A DNA stretch of 64,000 nt from Pseudomonas frederiksbergensis (GCF_900105495.1 NZ_FNTF01000002.1:62001-126000); one strand, 5' to 3'. Positions 18,021 to 30,279 are shown, numbered from the stretch's first letter. The notes: generated by a model not told the origin, from the letters alone. A program made the numbers and translations.

Positions 18021-18525
18021 GAACGGCTTCTCCGGTTTTCTTACTTTTGAACATGTCCAGCGCAAGCATTACGGCACCGACAGTGATTGCACTGTCAGCA
18101 AAGTTGAACGCCGGGAAATACCAGCGGTTCTGCCAATGCACCAGAATGAAATCGATCACATGGCCCAGGGCAATGCGGTCGTACAAATTACCCAGCGCGC
18201 CACCCAGCACCAGCGCCAAAGCGACGGCCAGCCAGGTTTCGTTACGCCCCAGGCGCTTGAGCCATACCACCAGCACGCCACTGACCACTGCAGCGATCAG
18301 GGCAAACAACCAGCGCTGCCAGCCGGAACTGTCGGCCAGGAAGCTGAATGCCGCACCCGTGTTATAGGCCAGGGTCCAGCTGAACAAATCGGGGATCACC
18401 ACGATTTGCTGGAACATCTCGAGCTTGCCTTCGAAGTAGAACTTGCTGGCCTGGTCGATGACCAGGACCAGCAAACTCAACCAGAGCCAGCTCAGCCGTC
18501 CGAAACGGCCAACGGCATTAGGCAT
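18013..18525 (-). CDS. lspA: Lipoprotein signal peptidase LspA
   Basis: The inner-membrane aspartic protease that removes signal peptides from diacylated prolipoproteins. The 170 residues have four membrane segments. The two catalytic aspartates are in [15 protein letters not shown] and [11 protein letters not shown], matching the family blocks. It overlaps ileS by eight bases upstream and fkpB by eight downstream, so the three are translationally coupled. Confidence 0.96.
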   Translation of the reverse strand: MPNAVGRFGRLSWLWLSLLVLVIDQASKFYFEGKLEMFQQIVVIPDLFSWTLAYNTGAAFSFLADSSGWQRWLFALIAAVVSGVLVVWLKRLGRNETWLAVALALVLGGALGNLYDRIALGHVIDFILVHWQNRWYFPAFNFADSAITVGAVMLALDMFKSKKTGEAVHD

Positions 18526-21349
18526 AGTGACGAACCTCGCCAGCGCCGCTGATGTTGTCGACGCAACGACCGCAGATTTCCGGATGCTCCGGGTTCACGC
18601 CGACGTCTTCACGGCAGTGCCAGCAACGGGCGCACTTGGCGTGGCTCGACTTGACCACTTGCAGTTTCAAACCGCTGACTTCGGTGACCACGGCATCGGC
18701 CGGCGCCTGAACGAACGGTGCAACGGTCGCGGTCGAGGTGATCAATACGAAGCGCAGTTCGTTGCTCAGCTTGGCCAGGTCGGCGCTCAGCGCCTCTTCG
18801 GCGAACAGCGTCACTTCGGCTTGCAGGTTGCCACCGACGGCCTTGGCCGCGCGCTGGATTTCCATTTCCTTGTTGACCGCGACCTTCACCGCCATGATCC
18901 GCTCCCAGTAGGCGCGGTCCAGCTCGACGTTTTCCGGCAGCTCGGTCAGACCTTCGTACCAGGTGTTGAGCATGACCGATTCGTTACGCTCGCCCGGCAG
19001 GTACTCCCACAATTCGTCAGCGGTGAACGCGAGGATCGGCGCGATCCAGCGCACCAGCGCTTCGGAGATGTGGTACAGCGCGGTTTGCGCCGAACGGCGC
19101 GCCTTGCTGTTGGCGCCAGTGGTGTACTGACGGTCCTTGATGATGTCGAGGTAGAAACCGCCCAGCTCCTGCACGCAGAAGTTGTGGATCTTGGAGTAGA
19201 CGTTCCAGAAGCGGTATTCACCGTAGTGCTCTTGCAGCTCGCGTTGCAGCAGCAGGGTGCGGTCCACGGCCCAACGGTCCAGCGCCAGCATTTCTTCGGC
19301 CGGCAGGATGTCGGTGGCCGGGTTGAAGCCGGTCAGGTTCGAGAGCAGGAAGCGCGCGGTGTTACGGATCCGCCGGTAGGCGTCCGCACTGCGCTGCAGG
19401 ATCTGCTCGGAAACCGCCATTTCACCCGAGTAATCGGTGGAAGCGACCCACAGACGCATGATGTCGGCGCCCAGGGTGTCGTTGACCTTTTGCGGCGCGA
19501 TCACGTTGCCCAGGGACTTGGACATCTTGCGGCCGGACTCGTCGACGGTGAAGCCGTGGGTCAGCAGCTCGCGGTATGGCGCGTGGTTGTCGATGGCGCA
19601 ACCGGTCAGCAACGACGAGTGGAACCAGCCCCGGTGCTGGTCCGAACCTTCCAGGTACAGGTCGGCACGTGGACCGGTTTCGTGGCCCATCGGGTGCGAA
19701 CCGCGCAGAACGTGCCAGTGCGTAGTGCCCGAGTCGAACCAGACGTCCAGGGTGTCGCTGATCTTGTCGTACTGCGGCGCTTCGTCACCGAGCAACTCGG
19801 CGGCGTCCATCTTGAACCAGGCTTCGATGCCTTCGACTTCGACGCGCTTGGCGACTTCTTCCATCAGCTCGGCGGTACGTGGGTGCAGCTCGCCGCTTTC
19901 CTTGTTCAGGAAGAACGGAATCGGCACACCCCAGTTGCGCTGACGGGAGATGCACCAGTCCGGGCGGTTGGCGATCATCGAGTGCAGGCGCGCCTGGCCC
20001 CAGGCCGGAACGAACTTGGTTTCTTCGATGGCTTTGATCGCCCGCTTGCGCAGGGTGTCGCCGGTCACAGGTTCTTTGTCCATGCCGATGAACCACTGCG
20101 CGGTGGCGCGGTAGATCAGCGGGGTCTTGTGACGCCAGCAGTGCATGTAGCTGTGTTCGATGATGCTGGTGTGCAGCAGCGCACCGACTTCGGTCAACTT
20201 GTCGACGATGGCCGGGTTGGCCTTCCAGATGAACTGGCCGCCGAAGAATTCCAGCGACGGTACGTAAACGCCGTTGCTTTGAACCGGATTGATGATGTCA
20301 TCGTTGACCATGCCGTACTTCTTGCAGGTCACGAAGTCGTCCACGCCGTAGGCTGGCGAGGAGTGAACCACACCGGTGCCAGCGCCCAGTTCAACGTAGT
20401 CGGCCAGGTAAACCGGCGACAGGCGATCGTAGAACGGGTGACGGAAGTTGATCAGGTCCAGCTCTTTACCGGTGGTGGTCGCGATGACCGAGCCTTCCAG
20501 GTTGTAACGGGCCAGGCACGACTCGACCAGCTCTTCAGCCAGCACCAGCAGTTTGTCGCCGACGTCGACCAGGGCGTAGTTGAATTCCGGGTGAACGTTC
20601 AACGCCTGGTTGGCCGGGATGGTCCACGGGGTGGTGGTCCAGATCACGATCGAGGCAGGTTTGGCCAAGGACTCCAGCCCGAAAGCGGCAGCCAGTTTGG
20701 CCTCGTCGGCAATCGAGAATGCCACGTCGATGGTCGAGGACTTTTTGTTCTCGTACTCGACTTCTGCTTCAGCCAAAGCCGAACCGCAGTCGAAGCACCA
20801 GTTCACAGGCTTGAGGCCCTTGAACACGAAACCGCCCTTGACGATTTCGGCCAGGGCACGGATTTCGCCGGCCTCGTTTTTGAAGTCCATGGTCTTGTAC
20901 GGGTTGGCAAAGTCGCCCAACACGCCCAGACGGATGAATTCGGATTTCTGGCCTTCGATCTGCTCGGTGGCGTAGGCACGGCACAGTTCGCGGGTCTTGT
21001 CCGCGCCCAGGTTCTTGCCGTGGGTCACTTCGACTTTGTGCTCGATCGGCAGACCGTGGCAGTCCCAGCCCGGAACATAAGGCGCGTCGAAACCCGAGAG
21101 GGTTTTCGAGCGGATGATCATGTCCTTGAGAATCTTGTTCAGCGCATGACCGATGTGAATCGTGCCGTTGGCGTACGGAGGACCGTCGTGAAGTACGAAC
21201 TTCGGACGATCCTTGCCAATCTCGCGCAACTTACCGTACAGGCCAATGCTGTCCCAGCGCTGCAGAATCTGCGGTTCGCGCTGAGGCAGGCCGGCCTTCA
21301 TTGGGAAGGCGGTGTCCGGAAGGTTTAGCGTGGCTTTATAGTCGGTCAT
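18518..21349 (-). CDS. ileS: Isoleucyl-tRNA synthetase
   Basis: A class I synthetase charging tRNA-Ile. The 943 residues match the bacterial length. The HIGH-type motif is in [13 protein letters not shown] (about 58-70) and KMSKS is in [10 protein letters not shown] (about 605). The C-terminal zinc finger is intact: CARCWHC near 900 and CGRCV near 922. The start directly abuts the ribF stop with no gap, and the end overlaps lspA. The long plus-strand frame antisense to this gene is a shadow. Confidence 0.98.
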   Translation of the reverse strand: MTDYKATLNLPDTAFPMKAGLPQREPQILQRWDSIGLYGKLREIGKDRPKFVLHDGPPYANGTIHIGHALNKILKDMIIRSKTLSGFDAPYVPGWDCHGLPIEHKVEVTHGKNLGADKTRELCRAYATEQIEGQKSEFIRLGVLGDFANPYKTMDFKNEAGEIRALAEIVKGGFVFKGLKPVNWCFDCGSALAEAEVEYENKKSSTIDVAFSIADEAKLAAAFGLESLAKPASIVIWTTTPWTIPANQALNVHPEFNYALVDVGDKLLVLAEELVESCLARYNLEGSVIATTTGKELDLINFRHPFYDRLSPVYLADYVELGAGTGVVHSSPAYGVDDFVTCKKYGMVNDDIINPVQSNGVYVPSLEFFGGQFIWKANPAIVDKLTEVGALLHTSIIEHSYMHCWRHKTPLIYRATAQWFIGMDKEPVTGDTLRKRAIKAIEETKFVPAWGQARLHSMIANRPDWCISRQRNWGVPIPFFLNKESGELHPRTAELMEEVAKRVEVEGIEAWFKMDAAELLGDEAPQYDKISDTLDVWFDSGTTHWHVLRGSHPMGHETGPRADLYLEGSDQHRGWFHSSLLTGCAIDNHAPYRELLTHGFTVDESGRKMSKSLGNVIAPQKVNDTLGADIMRLWVASTDYSGEMAVSEQILQRSADAYRRIRNTARFLLSNLTGFNPATDILPAEEMLALDRWAVDRTLLLQRELQEHYGEYRFWNVYSKIHNFCVQELGGFYLDIIKDRQYTTGANSKARRSAQTALYHISEALVRWIAPILAFTADELWEYLPGERNESVMLNTWYEGLTELPENVELDRAYWERIMAVKVAVNKEMEIQRAAKAVGGNLQAEVTLFAEEALSADLAKLSNELRFVLITSTATVAPFVQAPADAVVTEVSGLKLQVVKSSHAKCARCWHCREDVGVNPEHPEICGRCVDNISGAGEVRHYA

Positions 21350-22300
21350 TTAAGGCTCTTCATTAGCGATTGGCGCTAGGTGCGACAGGGCACGGGCGGC
21401 GGCAACATCCGCATTGATCGCCGTCTTAAGCGCCTCCAGAGAGGCGAAACGCTGCTCTTCACGCAGCTTGTGGTGGAAAACCACCGTCAAACGCCGGTCA
21501 TACAGATCGCCGGCAAAATCTAAAAGATGCACTTCGAGGTGGGCTTTGCCATCACCTTGAACGGTTGGCCGCACGCCAATGTTGGCGACGCCTGGCCAGG
21601 TCTTGCCGTCGATGTCGACGTTGACCAGGTAAACCCCGGTCAGCGGCACGCGACGACGCTTGAGTTGTATGTTGGCCGTCGGCGTACCCAACTGGCGCGC
21701 CAGCTTCTGGCCATGCAGGACCCGCCCGGCAATCCGGAACGGACGCCCGAGCAGTCGCTCGGCCAGGGCAAAATCGGCAGCCGCCAAGGCATTGCGAACC
21801 TGGGTGCTGCTGACGCGAATACCGTCGAGTACGACCGTCTGTGCTGCTTCGACGGTAAAACCTTGCAGGACGCCGGCCTGTTGCAGGAAATCGAAATCCC
21901 CTACCCGGTCACAGCCGAAACGGAAATCGTCACCGACCTCCAGGTGCTGGACACCGAGGCCGTCCACCAGAATGGTATCGACGAATTCGGCGGCGCTGAG
22001 CTTGCTCAGGCGCTGGTTGAAGGCCAGGCACAGGACCCGGTCGACACCTTCTTCGGCCAGCAGCTGCAGTTTGTCCCGCAGCCGGGCCAGACGGGCCGGC
22101 GCCGTGTCCGGGGCGAAAAACTCCCGCGGCTGCGGCTCAAAAATCACCACGCAGCTGGGCACGCCCAACTCGAGCGCACGCTCACGGAGCCTCGCCAGGA
22201 TAGCCTGGTGGCCGCGGTGAACACCGTCAAAGTTGCCAATAGTGGCGACACAGCCCCGATGCTGGGGGCGCAGGTTGTGGAGGCCTCGAACCAGCTGCAT
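21350..22300 (-). CDS. ribF: Bifunctional riboflavin kinase / FAD synthetase RibF
   Basis: RibF converts riboflavin to FMN and then FAD. From ATG 22300 (MQLVRGLHNLRPQHRG) it is 316 residues. The N-terminal adenylyltransferase domain shows IGNFDGVHRGHQ, and the C-terminal kinase domain shows GTPTANIQL and GVYLVNV. Two in-frame Met codons upstream would add a poorly conserved extension. It is the first gene of a run that continues directly into ileS; murJ lies 129 bases upstream on the same strand. Confidence 0.96.
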   Translation of the reverse strand: MQLVRGLHNLRPQHRGCVATIGNFDGVHRGHQAILARLRERALELGVPSCVVIFEPQPREFFAPDTAPARLARLRDKLQLLAEEGVDRVLCLAFNQRLSKLSAAEFVDTILVDGLGVQHLEVGDDFRFGCDRVGDFDFLQQAGVLQGFTVEAAQTVVLDGIRVSSTQVRNALAAADFALAERLLGRPFRIAGRVLHGQKLARQLGTPTANIQLKRRRVPLTGVYLVNVDIDGKTWPGVANIGVRPTVQGDGKAHLEVHLLDFAGDLYDRRLTVVFHHKLREEQRFASLEALKTAINADVAAARALSHLAPIANEEP

Positions 22301-22429
22301 AACGCGCTTCTTGCTCATAAAGTGGTCGATTATAACCACACCCGGCGGCCGACGACAGGCAACACCGTAACCCAAAGTGATCGAGCCGACAAAACCGTCG
22401 ATTCGCCCGTGTTTATCGAGGTCATGACC

Positions 22430-23968
22430 TCAGCTCAGCGCTTTGCGATTGAAGTCGCGCAAACGGAAGCCCATCAACAGCAACATGCCGAAATAAGCCA
22501 CCACACCGGCAACGACCAATGCACCCAGACGCAGGAACCGCTCCAGCATATGCCCTTGATCCCAGGCTGGCATGAAATGCATTCCGACCAGTAACACAGC
22601 CGACATCACCAACACCGCTATCAACAGCTTGAAGCCAAATTTCGCCCAACCCGGTTGCGGTTCATACATCTGCTGTTTGCGCAGCTGATAGAACAGCAGC
22701 CCGGCGTTAATGCACGCGCCGATGCTGATGGCCAGCGCCAGGCCGGCATGGGCCAGCGGGCCGATCAACACCAGGTTGAACAACTGGGTAACGACCAGGG
22801 TAAAAATCGCAATTTTTACCGGCGTACGGATGTTTTGTTGCGCATAAAAGCCCGGCGCCAGCACTTTTATCACGATAATCCCGAGCAAACCGACCGAATA
22901 AGCGATCAGCGCCCGTTGGGTCATGGAGGCGTCAAACGCGCTGAACTGGCCGTACTGGAACAAGGAAACCGTCAACGGTTCGGCGAGAATCCCCAGTGCC
23001 AGTGAGCACGGCAACACCAACATAAAGCACAGGCGCAGCCCCCAATCGAGGATCCGCGAATATTCTTGGCGATCCTTGCTGGCGTAGGTCTTGGCCAGGG
23101 TCGGCAAGAGAATCGTGCCCAGCGCCACGCCCAGCACACCGGACGGTAATTCCATCAAACGGTCGGCGTAGTACATCCAGGACACGGAACCGGCGACCAG
23201 GAACGAGGCGAAAATAGTATTGATGATCAGCGAAATCTGGCTAACGGACACGCCGAGAATCGCCGGCAGCATTTGTTTCATGACCCGCCAGACGCCGCTG
23301 TCACGCAGGTTCAGGCGCGGCAACACCAGCAGTCCGAGCTTTTTCAGGTGCGGCAGCTGATAGAGCAATTGCGCCAGACCACCCACCAGCACTGCCCAGC
23401 CCAGCGCCATCACCGGCGGATCGAAGTACGGGGTCAGGAACAGCGAAAAGACGATCATGCTGACGTTGAGCAGTGTCGGTACAAAGGCCGGCACCGAGAA
23501 ACGGTTGTAGGTATTGAGGATCGCACCGGCCAATGAAGACAGGGATATCAGCAAGATATAAGGAAAGGTCACGCGCAACAGGCTGGCCGTCAGCTCGAAT
23601 TTTTCCGGCGTATCGGCGAAACCTGGCGCGGTCGCCCAGATGACCCACGGCGCAGCGAGCATGCCCAAAGCGGTGACCACCGCCAGCACCAGTGTCAGCA
23701 GGCCCGAGACGTAGGCAATGAAGGTTCGCGTCGCCTCCTCGCCCTTCTGGCTTTTATATTCGGCAAGAATCGGTACGAATGCCTGGGAAAAAGCCCCCTC
23801 GGCGAAGATCCGTCGCAGCAGATTGGGCAATTTGAAGGCGATAAAGAAGGCGTCAGTCGCCATCCCTGCGCCAAATATGCGCGCAATGAGAGTGTCACGA
23901 ACGAACCCCAGAATCCGGGAAAGCATCGTGATAGAGCTGACGGCGGCTAACGATTTGAGCAGATTCAT
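22430..23968 (-). CDS. murJ: Lipid II flippase MurJ (MviN)
   Basis: MurJ moves lipid II across the inner membrane for peptidoglycan synthesis. The 512 residues contain about 14 hydrophobic segments. The N-terminus [25 protein letters not shown], with the conserved Arg residues (SRILGFVRD), and the cavity segment [15 protein letters not shown] are family hallmarks. It is divergent from rpsT, with 252 bases between the starts. Confidence 0.96.
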   Translation of the reverse strand: MNLLKSLAAVSSITMLSRILGFVRDTLIARIFGAGMATDAFFIAFKLPNLLRRIFAEGAFSQAFVPILAEYKSQKGEEATRTFIAYVSGLLTLVLAVVTALGMLAAPWVIWATAPGFADTPEKFELTASLLRVTFPYILLISLSSLAGAILNTYNRFSVPAFVPTLLNVSMIVFSLFLTPYFDPPVMALGWAVLVGGLAQLLYQLPHLKKLGLLVLPRLNLRDSGVWRVMKQMLPAILGVSVSQISLIINTIFASFLVAGSVSWMYYADRLMELPSGVLGVALGTILLPTLAKTYASKDRQEYSRILDWGLRLCFMLVLPCSLALGILAEPLTVSLFQYGQFSAFDASMTQRALIAYSVGLLGIIVIKVLAPGFYAQQNIRTPVKIAIFTLVVTQLFNLVLIGPLAHAGLALAISIGACINAGLLFYQLRKQQMYEPQPGWAKFGFKLLIAVLVMSAVLLVGMHFMPAWDQGHMLERFLRLGALVVAGVVAYFGMLLLMGFRLRDFNRKALS

Positions 23969-24138
23969 TGAAAGAGTTTGTGCCTGTCGATAAACAGCAG
24001 GCGAACAAAGCGCCTACTTATGCGATACTCCGCGCCGCAGCAGCACAGAGCCAAAGCTCGCGAGTTTACAGGTCAAGCGCCGGAAATAAATATCCCGCCT
24101 CTTTATACCTACCACTTAGCGGAACGTCTCAACCGCCC

Positions 24139-24167
24139 TTGACAAGACATCAACTCATCGGCATGAT
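24139..24167 (+). promoter_or_regulatory. rpsT promoter
   Basis: A perfect -35 TTGACA (24139-24144) and CATGAT (24162-24167, four of six) are 17 bases apart, upstream of rpsT with a leader of about 45 bases. Confidence 0.65.
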
Positions 24168-24220
24168 TCGCGGCCTATTTTGTTTGCTATTTCCTAAAAA
24201 GTCTTTCGAGGAGCTCGACG

Positions 24221-24499
24221 GTGGCCAACACACCTTCCGCCAAAAAACGTGCAAAACAGGCTGAGAAGCGTCGCAGCCACAACGCCAGCCTGCGTTCCAT
24301 GGTTCGTACCTACATCAAGAATGTAGTTAAAGCCATCGACGCAAAAGACGCTGAAAAAGCTCAAGCTGCTTACGTTCTGGCCGTGCCAGTTATCGACCGT
24401 ATGGCCGATAAAGGCATCATCCACAAGAACAAGGCTGCTCGTCATAAGAGCCGCCTGAACGGTCACGTCAAGGCTCTGAACCTTGCTGTTGCCGCATAA
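24221..24499 (+). CDS. rpsT: 30S ribosomal protein S20
   Basis: A 92-residue basic protein that binds 16S rRNA in the 30S body. The N-terminus [18 protein letters not shown] and the rest are typical S20. The initiation codon is GTG, with GAGGAG eight bases upstream. Rare start codons on rpsT are known in E. coli (UUG), where they serve autogenous control, so the non-ATG start here may be regulatory. A promoter and a strong terminator frame it as a single-gene unit. Confidence 0.97.
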   Translation: MANTPSAKKRAKQAEKRRSHNASLRSMVRTYIKNVVKAIDAKDAEKAQAAYVLAVPVIDRMADKGIIHKNKAARHKSRLNGHVKALNLAVAA

Positions 24500-24513
24500 G
24501 CGATAAGCTTGTT

Positions 24514-24542
24514 AAAAAACCGACCTCAGGGTCGGTTTTTTA
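24514..24542 (+). terminator. Rho-independent terminator of rpsT
   Basis: The stem AAAAAACCGACC / GGTCGGTTTTTT with a short TCA loop lies 15 bases after the rpsT stop. Confidence 0.92.
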
Positions 24543-24569
24543 TTGCCTGCGATTTGGCAACAACAGCAC

Positions 24570-24601
24570 AAAAAAAATGGGAAGGGGCAGCCCCTTCCCA
24601 T
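24570..24601 (-). terminator. Rho-independent terminator of creA
   Basis: The perfect stem ATGGGAAGGGG / CCCCTTCCCAT (24577-24601, three-base loop) is followed on the minus strand by eight T. It lies 20 bases past the creA stop. On the plus strand it is also followed by a short T-rich stretch and may work both ways. Confidence 0.88.
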
Positions 24602-24620
24602 ATTTTTGATCTTCTTTAGA

Positions 24621-25085
24621 TTACTGCGCCTGCGCCCACGGCAGGATCGGGATGGCGGTGACCGCATTCTGCGGACTACCCTCGATCACACGATCGCTAT
24701 AGACCAGGTACACCAGCGTATTGCGCTTCTTGTCGAGGAATCGCACCACCTGCATGGTCTTGAACACCAGCGACGTGCGCTCCTTGAACACCTCGTCACC
24801 ATCCTTCAACTCGCCCTTGAAGCTGATCGGTCCGACCTGACGACAAGCGATAGACGCTTCCGCGCGATCTTCAGCCAACCCCAAACCACCCTTCACGCCA
24901 CCCGTCTTGGCCCGCGACAGGTAGCAAGTCACACCCTCGACCTTTGGATCATCAAACGCTTCGACGACGATGCGGTCGTTCGGACCGACAAACTTGAACA
25001 CCGTCGACACCTGACCAATCTCCTCGGCCGAGGCCAGCAACGGCATCATCAACAGCAGACCCAACAATCCTTTTGCCACGCGCAT
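24621..25085 (-). CDS. creA: CreA family protein (exported)
   Basis: A 154-residue protein with a cleavable signal peptide, [20 protein letters not shown], and the CreA-family body ([29 protein letters not shown] split here as [14 protein letters not shown] and VEGVTCYLS). Two Cys (TCYLS and ACRQV) could pair in the periplasm. The family is widespread and its role is unknown; E. coli creA lies beside the CreBCD system, which is absent here. It follows proB by 12 bases on the same strand. Confidence 0.9.
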   Translation of the reverse strand: MRVAKGLLGLLLMMPLLASAEEIGQVSTVFKFVGPNDRIVVEAFDDPKVEGVTCYLSRAKTGGVKGGLGLAEDRAEASIACRQVGPISFKGELKDGDEVFKERTSLVFKTMQVVRFLDKKRNTLVYLVYSDRVIEGSPQNAVTAIPILPWAQAQ

Positions 25086-25097
25086 TCAGGTATTCCT

Positions 25098-26216
25098 TCA
25101 GACCAGGATCAGGTTATCGCGATGAACCAGTTCCGGCTCCGCCATGTAACCCAACAGACCGACAATCGCCTCAGACGACTGACCGATGATTTTTTGTGCT
25201 TCCAGCGCGCTGTAGTTGGCCAGGCCTCGAGCGATTTCACGACCATCCGACGCCACGCAAACTACCATCTCACCACGACGGAAGCTGCCCTGGACCAATT
25301 TGACCCCCACAGGCAGCAAACTTTTGTTGCCTTGGGACAGCGCCGTCACCGCACCAGCATCCAGCACGAGCGTGCCGCGGGTTTGCAAGTGCCCGGCCAG
25401 CCATTGCTTGCGCGCTGCCAGCATGCCGCGCTCGGGCGACAGCAAGGTGCCAATGCGCTCGCCAGCCTTGAGACGATCCAGCACGCGCTCAATACGCCCA
25501 CCAACGATGATGGTGTGCGCACCGGAGCGAGCCGCCAGCCGCGCAGCACGCAATTTGGTCTGCATGCCCCCACGACCCAGCGCACCACCCGTACCGCCCG
25601 CCACCGCATCCAGCGCCGGATCATCGGCGCGCGCCTCGTAAATCAGATTGGCGTCAGGGTTGTTGCGCGGATCGGCGTCGAACATGCCGTCGCGATCAGT
25701 AAGGATCACCAGCAAGTCAGCCTCGACCAGGTTGGCTACCAACGCTGCCAGGGTGTCGTTGTCGCCGAAACGTATTTCGTCGGTGACCACGGTGTCGTTC
25801 TCGTTGATCACCGGAATAACTTTCAGCTCGACCAGCGCACGCAAGGTGCTACGGGCATTCAGGTAGCGCTTGCGGTCGGACAAGTCATCGTGAGTGAGGA
25901 GAATCTGCGCGGTATGCCGGCCATGCACGGCAAAGCTCGATTCCCAGGCCTGCACCAACCCCATCTGACCGATGGCGGCGGCGGCCTGCAGCTCGTGCAT
26001 CGCACTGGGTCGCACGGTCCAGCCCAAGCGGCTCATGCCGGCCGCCACCGCCCCGGAGGACACCAGCACCAGCTCGACGCCAGCCTCATGCAAAGCCACC
26101 ATCTGCTCGACCCAAACACTCATTGCCGCGCGATCCAGCCCCTTGCCATCCGCTGTCAGCAAAGCGCTGCCGATCTTCACGACCCAACGCCGCGCACCTG
26201 TCACCTTGCTCCGCAT
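25098..26216 (-). CDS. proB: Glutamate 5-kinase ProB
   Basis: ProB phosphorylates glutamate in the first step of proline synthesis. From ATG 26216 ([20 protein letters not shown]) it is 372 residues, the usual length. An amino-acid kinase domain holds VSSGAVAAG and NENDTV, followed by a C-terminal PUA domain (about 280-370). A tandem ATG one codon earlier is the alternative start. It sits after obgE, from which a hairpin terminator separates it, and before creA. Confidence 0.97.
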   Translation of the reverse strand: MRSKVTGARRWVVKIGSALLTADGKGLDRAAMSVWVEQMVALHEAGVELVLVSSGAVAAGMSRLGWTVRPSAMHELQAAAAIGQMGLVQAWESSFAVHGRHTAQILLTHDDLSDRKRYLNARSTLRALVELKVIPVINENDTVVTDEIRFGDNDTLAALVANLVEADLLVILTDRDGMFDADPRNNPDANLIYEARADDPALDAVAGGTGGALGRGGMQTKLRAARLAARSGAHTIIVGGRIERVLDRLKAGERIGTLLSPERGMLAARKQWLAGHLQTRGTLVLDAGAVTALSQGNKSLLPVGVKLVQGSFRRGEMVVCVASDGREIARGLANYSALEAQKIIGQSSEAIVGLLGYMAEPELVHRDNLILV

Positions 26217-26310
26217 CATCTTCAACCTTAGCTTGAGGACAGCGCGACCTGGCACTGCCCGTAACGTTATTCGTGGTTATTCGTGACCAACTATCGATTT
26301 CCAGATACTA

Positions 26311-26336
26311 AAACGCCGCTCCAGTGAGCGGCGTTT
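26311..26336 (-). terminator. Probable terminator of obgE
   Basis: The stem AAACGCCGCT / AGCGGCGTTT with a six-base loop, followed on the minus strand by TTTTAG, lies 18 bases after the obgE stop. The T run is short, so termination may be partial. Confidence 0.7.
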
Positions 26337-26353
26337 AAGTTTATCGCAACGAA

Positions 26354-27616
<1,263 letters not shown>

Positions 27617-27727
27617 CTAAGACATAAGACTCTTGCAAAAATGAGCGCAGCGACCTCAATCAACGACCGCAAATCCAGCGCTGGAGCCCATCACAAACAG
27701 CTTTGCAAGAGACTCACCCCACAAACG

Positions 27728-27756
27728 AAAAAGCCCCGTCGCGAGACAGGGCTTTT
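27728..27756 (-). terminator. Terminator after rpmA
   Basis: AAAAGCCC and GGGGCTTTTT arms on the minus strand flank TGTCTCGCGAC, 15 bases past the rpmA stop. Some read-through to obgE is possible. Confidence 0.85.
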
Positions 27757-27771
27757 CCAGCAACTACGCAA

Positions 27772-28047
27772 TTATGCCGCGACGACTTCAGTCTTCGGGA
27801 CAATGCTTACGTAACGACGACCGAAGGCGCCCTTTACTTCGAACTTGATCACGCCGTCGATTTTAGCGAACAGAGTGTGATCCTTGCCCATGCCAACGCC
27901 GTAGCCAGCGTGGAATTGGGTGCCGCGCTGACGCACGATGATGTTGCCCGGAATGATAACCTGGCCGCCATACATCTTCACGCCAAGGCGTTTGGCTTCT
28001 GAGTCGCGACCGTTACGGGTACTACCACCAGCTTTTTTGTGTGCCAT
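27772..28047 (-). CDS. rpmA: 50S ribosomal protein L27
   Basis: A 91-residue L27 whose N-terminal tail reaches the peptidyl transferase centre. It begins [20 protein letters not shown] without the N-terminal cleavage extension seen in Firmicutes. It lies 34 bases after rplU, with an AGGAGAATTG ribosome-binding site, in the rplU-rpmA operon. Confidence 0.98.
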   Translation of the reverse strand: MAHKKAGGSTRNGRDSEAKRLGVKMYGGQVIIPGNIIVRQRGTQFHAGYGVGMGKDHTLFAKIDGVIKFEVKGAFGRRYVSIVPKTEVVAA

Positions 28048-28081
28048 GAGTCAATTCTCCTAGTGAGGAATTAGGCTGAAA

Positions 28082-28396
28082 TTAAGCCTGAATACCGGTG
28101 ATTTTGATCTCGGTGTACCACTGGCGGTGGCCCATACGCTTCATGTGGTGCTTACGACGACGGAACTTGATGATGCGGACTTTATCGTGACGACCTTGGG
28201 AGATCACTTCAGCCACAACGGTAGCGCCAGCAACAACTGGAGCGCCGATGTTCACGTCATCGCCATTGGCGACCAACAGAACGCGATCAAAAGTTACGGA
28301 TTCGCCGGTAGCGATTTCCAGTTTTTCGATCTTCAGGTATTCACCTGGGGCGACCTTGTATTGCTTGCCACCAGTAACAATTACTGCGTACGACAT
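28082..28396 (-). CDS. rplU: 50S ribosomal protein L21
   Basis: A 104-residue L21 that binds 23S rRNA. ATG 28396 ([15 protein letters not shown]) gives the family length; an earlier in-frame Met adds 20 residues not found in L21. The basic segment [20 protein letters not shown] is typical. A strong promoter lies about 130 bases upstream, back-to-back with the ispB promoter. Confidence 0.98.
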   Translation of the reverse strand: MSYAVIVTGGKQYKVAPGEYLKIEKLEIATGESVTFDRVLLVANGDDVNIGAPVVAGATVVAEVISQGRHDKVRIIKFRRRKHHMKRMGHRQWYTEIKITGIQA

Positions 28397-28528
28397 GGTA
28401 TTTCTCCGATAATCCTGCTCACCCAGCTCTTTATAAGAAGAGGTATTGGCTGGCATGGCTGCATTGGGCTGGAAGGCCTGTTTGCAATTGCGTAAGGCAG
28501 GTGCTGCCCAGGAAGTTCAGGGTGCGCG

Positions 28529-28557
28529 ATTGTACGCAAGCTGCCGAGGCGATGCAA
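28529..28557 (-). promoter_or_regulatory. rplU promoter
   Basis: On the minus strand TTGCAT (28552-28557), a 17-base spacer and TACAAT (28529-28534) are followed by a GC-rich CGCGCACCC discriminator, fitting a growth-rate-controlled ribosomal protein promoter. The 5-prime leader before the rplU start is about 125 bases. Confidence 0.75.
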
Positions 28558-28575
28558 GAGGCCGTCCATCGTGCC

Positions 28576-28604
28576 TTGACACCCGCCGACGTGGGTCCTA
28601 GCAT
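28576..28604 (+). promoter_or_regulatory. ispB promoter
   Basis: TTGACA (28576-28581), a 17-base spacer and TAGCAT (28599-28604). The -35 element is 18 bases from that of rplU on the other strand, so the promoters are divergent and back to back. Confidence 0.65.
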
Positions 28605-28636
28605 GCCGCGCAACCCTTCTGGAGCAACTGTCGCTG

Positions 28637-29605
28637 ATGCAACCCCAAGCTTTCTACCGCGCGGTGGCGGACGATTTTAGCGCCGTCGACGGCATCATCA
28701 AGAAGCAGCTGACTTCCCGAGTGCCGCTGGTATCGAAAATCGGCGATTACATTACCTCGGCTGGCGGTAAACGCCTGCGTCCTCTATTAGTGTTGCTGTG
28801 TGGCAAGGCACTGGGGCGCGAAGGCGATGACCTGCGCCTGCTGGCCGCGACCATCGAGTTCCTGCACACCGCAACCCTGCTGCATGACGACGTAGTCGAC
28901 ATGTCCGGCATGCGCCGTGGCCGCTCGACCGCCAACGCCATGTGGGGCAACGCCCCGAGCGTACTGGTGGGCGACTTCCTGTATTCGCGGTCCTTCGAAA
29001 TGATGGTCGAACTGGGCTCCATGCCGGTGATGAAAATCCTTTCGCAAGCCACGCGCATCATCGCCGAAGGCGAAGTGTTGCAACTGTCGAAGGTTCGTGA
29101 CGCCAGCACCACCGAAGAGACCTACATGGAAGTCATCCGCGGCAAGACCGCGATGCTCTTCGAGGCCTCGACACACAGTGCTGCTGCGCTTTGCGAAGCG
29201 ACATCGGAACAGTCGGAAGCCCTGCGTACATTCGGCGATCATCTGGGCGTGGCGTTCCAATTGGTCGACGACCTGCTGGACTATAAAGGCGACGCCGAAA
29301 CCCTGGGCAAAAACGTCGGCGATGATCTGGCTGAAGGCAAGCCGACCTTGCCGCTGATCTACACCATGCGCGAAGGCACGCCGGAGCAGGCTGCCCTGGT
29401 ACGCAAGGCGATCCAGAAAGGCGGCATCGAAGACCTGGAAAGCATCCGCGAAGCCGTCGAAGCGTCTGGTTCGCTGGATTACACCGCGCAACTGGCCCGT
29501 GACTACGTGGCCCGCGCGATCAAATGCCTCGATGCACTGCCTGCCAGCGAATACCGCGATGCTCTGGTCGAGCTGAGCGAGTTTGCGGTCGCCCGCACGC
29601 ACTGA
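28637..29605 (+). CDS. ispB: Octaprenyl/nonaprenyl diphosphate synthase IspB
   Basis: A trans-prenyltransferase making the ubiquinone side chain. The 322 residues have both Asp-rich motifs: DDVVD in LLHDDVVDMSGMRRG (about 84) and DDLLD in QLVDDLLDYKGD (about 211). The chain length is not fixed by anything I can read with certainty; pseudomonads mostly make Q-9. It diverges from rplU, a conserved arrangement. Confidence 0.95.
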   Translation: MQPQAFYRAVADDFSAVDGIIKKQLTSRVPLVSKIGDYITSAGGKRLRPLLVLLCGKALGREGDDLRLLAATIEFLHTATLLHDDVVDMSGMRRGRSTANAMWGNAPSVLVGDFLYSRSFEMMVELGSMPVMKILSQATRIIAEGEVLQLSKVRDASTTEETYMEVIRGKTAMLFEASTHSAAALCEATSEQSEALRTFGDHLGVAFQLVDDLLDYKGDAETLGKNVGDDLAEGKPTLPLIYTMREGTPEQAALVRKAIQKGGIEDLESIREAVEASGSLDYTAQLARDYVARAIKCLDALPASEYRDALVELSEFAVARTH

Positions 29606-29613
29606 TTCATCCC

Positions 29614-29651
29614 CCTGTGGGAGCCCCCTCGCCACGGGCCGCTCCCACAGG
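29614..29651. repeat. Short REP-type inverted repeat after ispB
   Basis: CCTGTGGGAGC and GCTCCCACAGG flank 16 bases (CCCCTCGCCACGGGCC). The outer arms are those of the REP family elsewhere in the window, but the interior is reduced. It sits nine bases after the ispB stop and could act as a message-end hairpin. Confidence 0.75.
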
Positions 29652-29731
29652 TTATTTAGCGCCACGCCCTCTTCGGCCTAAAACCCTATATAATGTGCGA
29701 CTTTTAGCGATCCTCAATCCAAGGAGCTTTA

Positions 29732-30073
29732 GTGAGCACGTTGCCACCCTGCCCAAAATGCAATTCCGAATACACCTACGAAGACGGCGCCCAGTTGATC
29801 TGCCCTGAGTGCGCCCACGAGTGGTCCGCCAGCGGCGAAGCCGAAGCAGTGTCCGATGACACCGTGAAAAAGGATTCGGTCGGCAATGTCCTGCAGGACG
29901 GCGACACCATCACCGTGATCAAGGACCTCAAGGTCAAAGGCACATCGCTGGTGGTCAAGGTCGGTACCAAGGTCAAGAACATCCGCCTGTGCGATGGTGA
30001 TCACGACATCGACTGCAAGATCGACGGCATCGGCCCGATGAAGCTCAAATCCGAGTTCGTCAGAAAAGTCTGA
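29732..30073 (+). CDS. yjdM: YjdM (PhnA-like) zinc-ribbon protein
   Basis: A 113-residue protein with an N-terminal zinc ribbon ([21 protein letters not shown], key residues Cys at about 8, 11, 25, 28) and a C-terminal SH3-like domain ([18 protein letters not shown]). It was once called PhnA, but the family has no shown part in phosphonate breakdown. The start codon is GTG with AAGGAG seven bases upstream. A perfect TATAAT at 29689-29694 is a likely -10 element, though the -35 is weak. It follows ispB after a short REP. Confidence 0.9.
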   Translation: MSTLPPCPKCNSEYTYEDGAQLICPECAHEWSASGEAEAVSDDTVKKDSVGNVLQDGDTITVIKDLKVKGTSLVVKVGTKVKNIRLCDGDHDIDCKIDGIGPMKLKSEFVRKV

Positions 30074-30236
30074 GCCTGCTGTATTCCATCCCGCGTCCTG
30101 CGTGGGATGGTGCTTCCCCCTCCCCCGCTTCGCCCAGCAATCCCTCGCAATAGCCAAACGCCAGCCGTTTTGACCTTACGCAACCTTTACCCTTAAAAAA
30201 ACACAAACCGCCAATAGGTCCTTGCTATTTGTTGAA

Positions 30237-30251
30237 TAAGAATTATTCTCA
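30237..30251 (+). promoter_or_regulatory. Fur box before the small gene at 30280
   Basis: TAAGAATTATTCTCA fits the 7-1-7 Fur pattern TGATAATnATTATCA; the two halves are inverted copies with one mismatch. It overlaps a promoter-like TTGCTA (30222-30227) and TATTCT (30244-30249), a position suited to iron-dependent repression. Confidence 0.7.
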
Positions 30252-30279
30252 TTGAAACCCATCAATGGAGATGAGACCC

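Noticed and set aside
16186..18552. A 788-codon plus-strand frame across fimT, ispH, fkpB and lspA
   Set aside because: It crosses four well-supported genes in other frames and has no coherent protein features.
18443..21328. A very long plus-strand frame (961 codons) opposite ileS
   Set aside because: It is fully antisense to ileS, which has every family motif. Its translation is a low-complexity Val/Gly/Gln/Arg/Asp-rich string typical of antisense frames in high-GC DNA.
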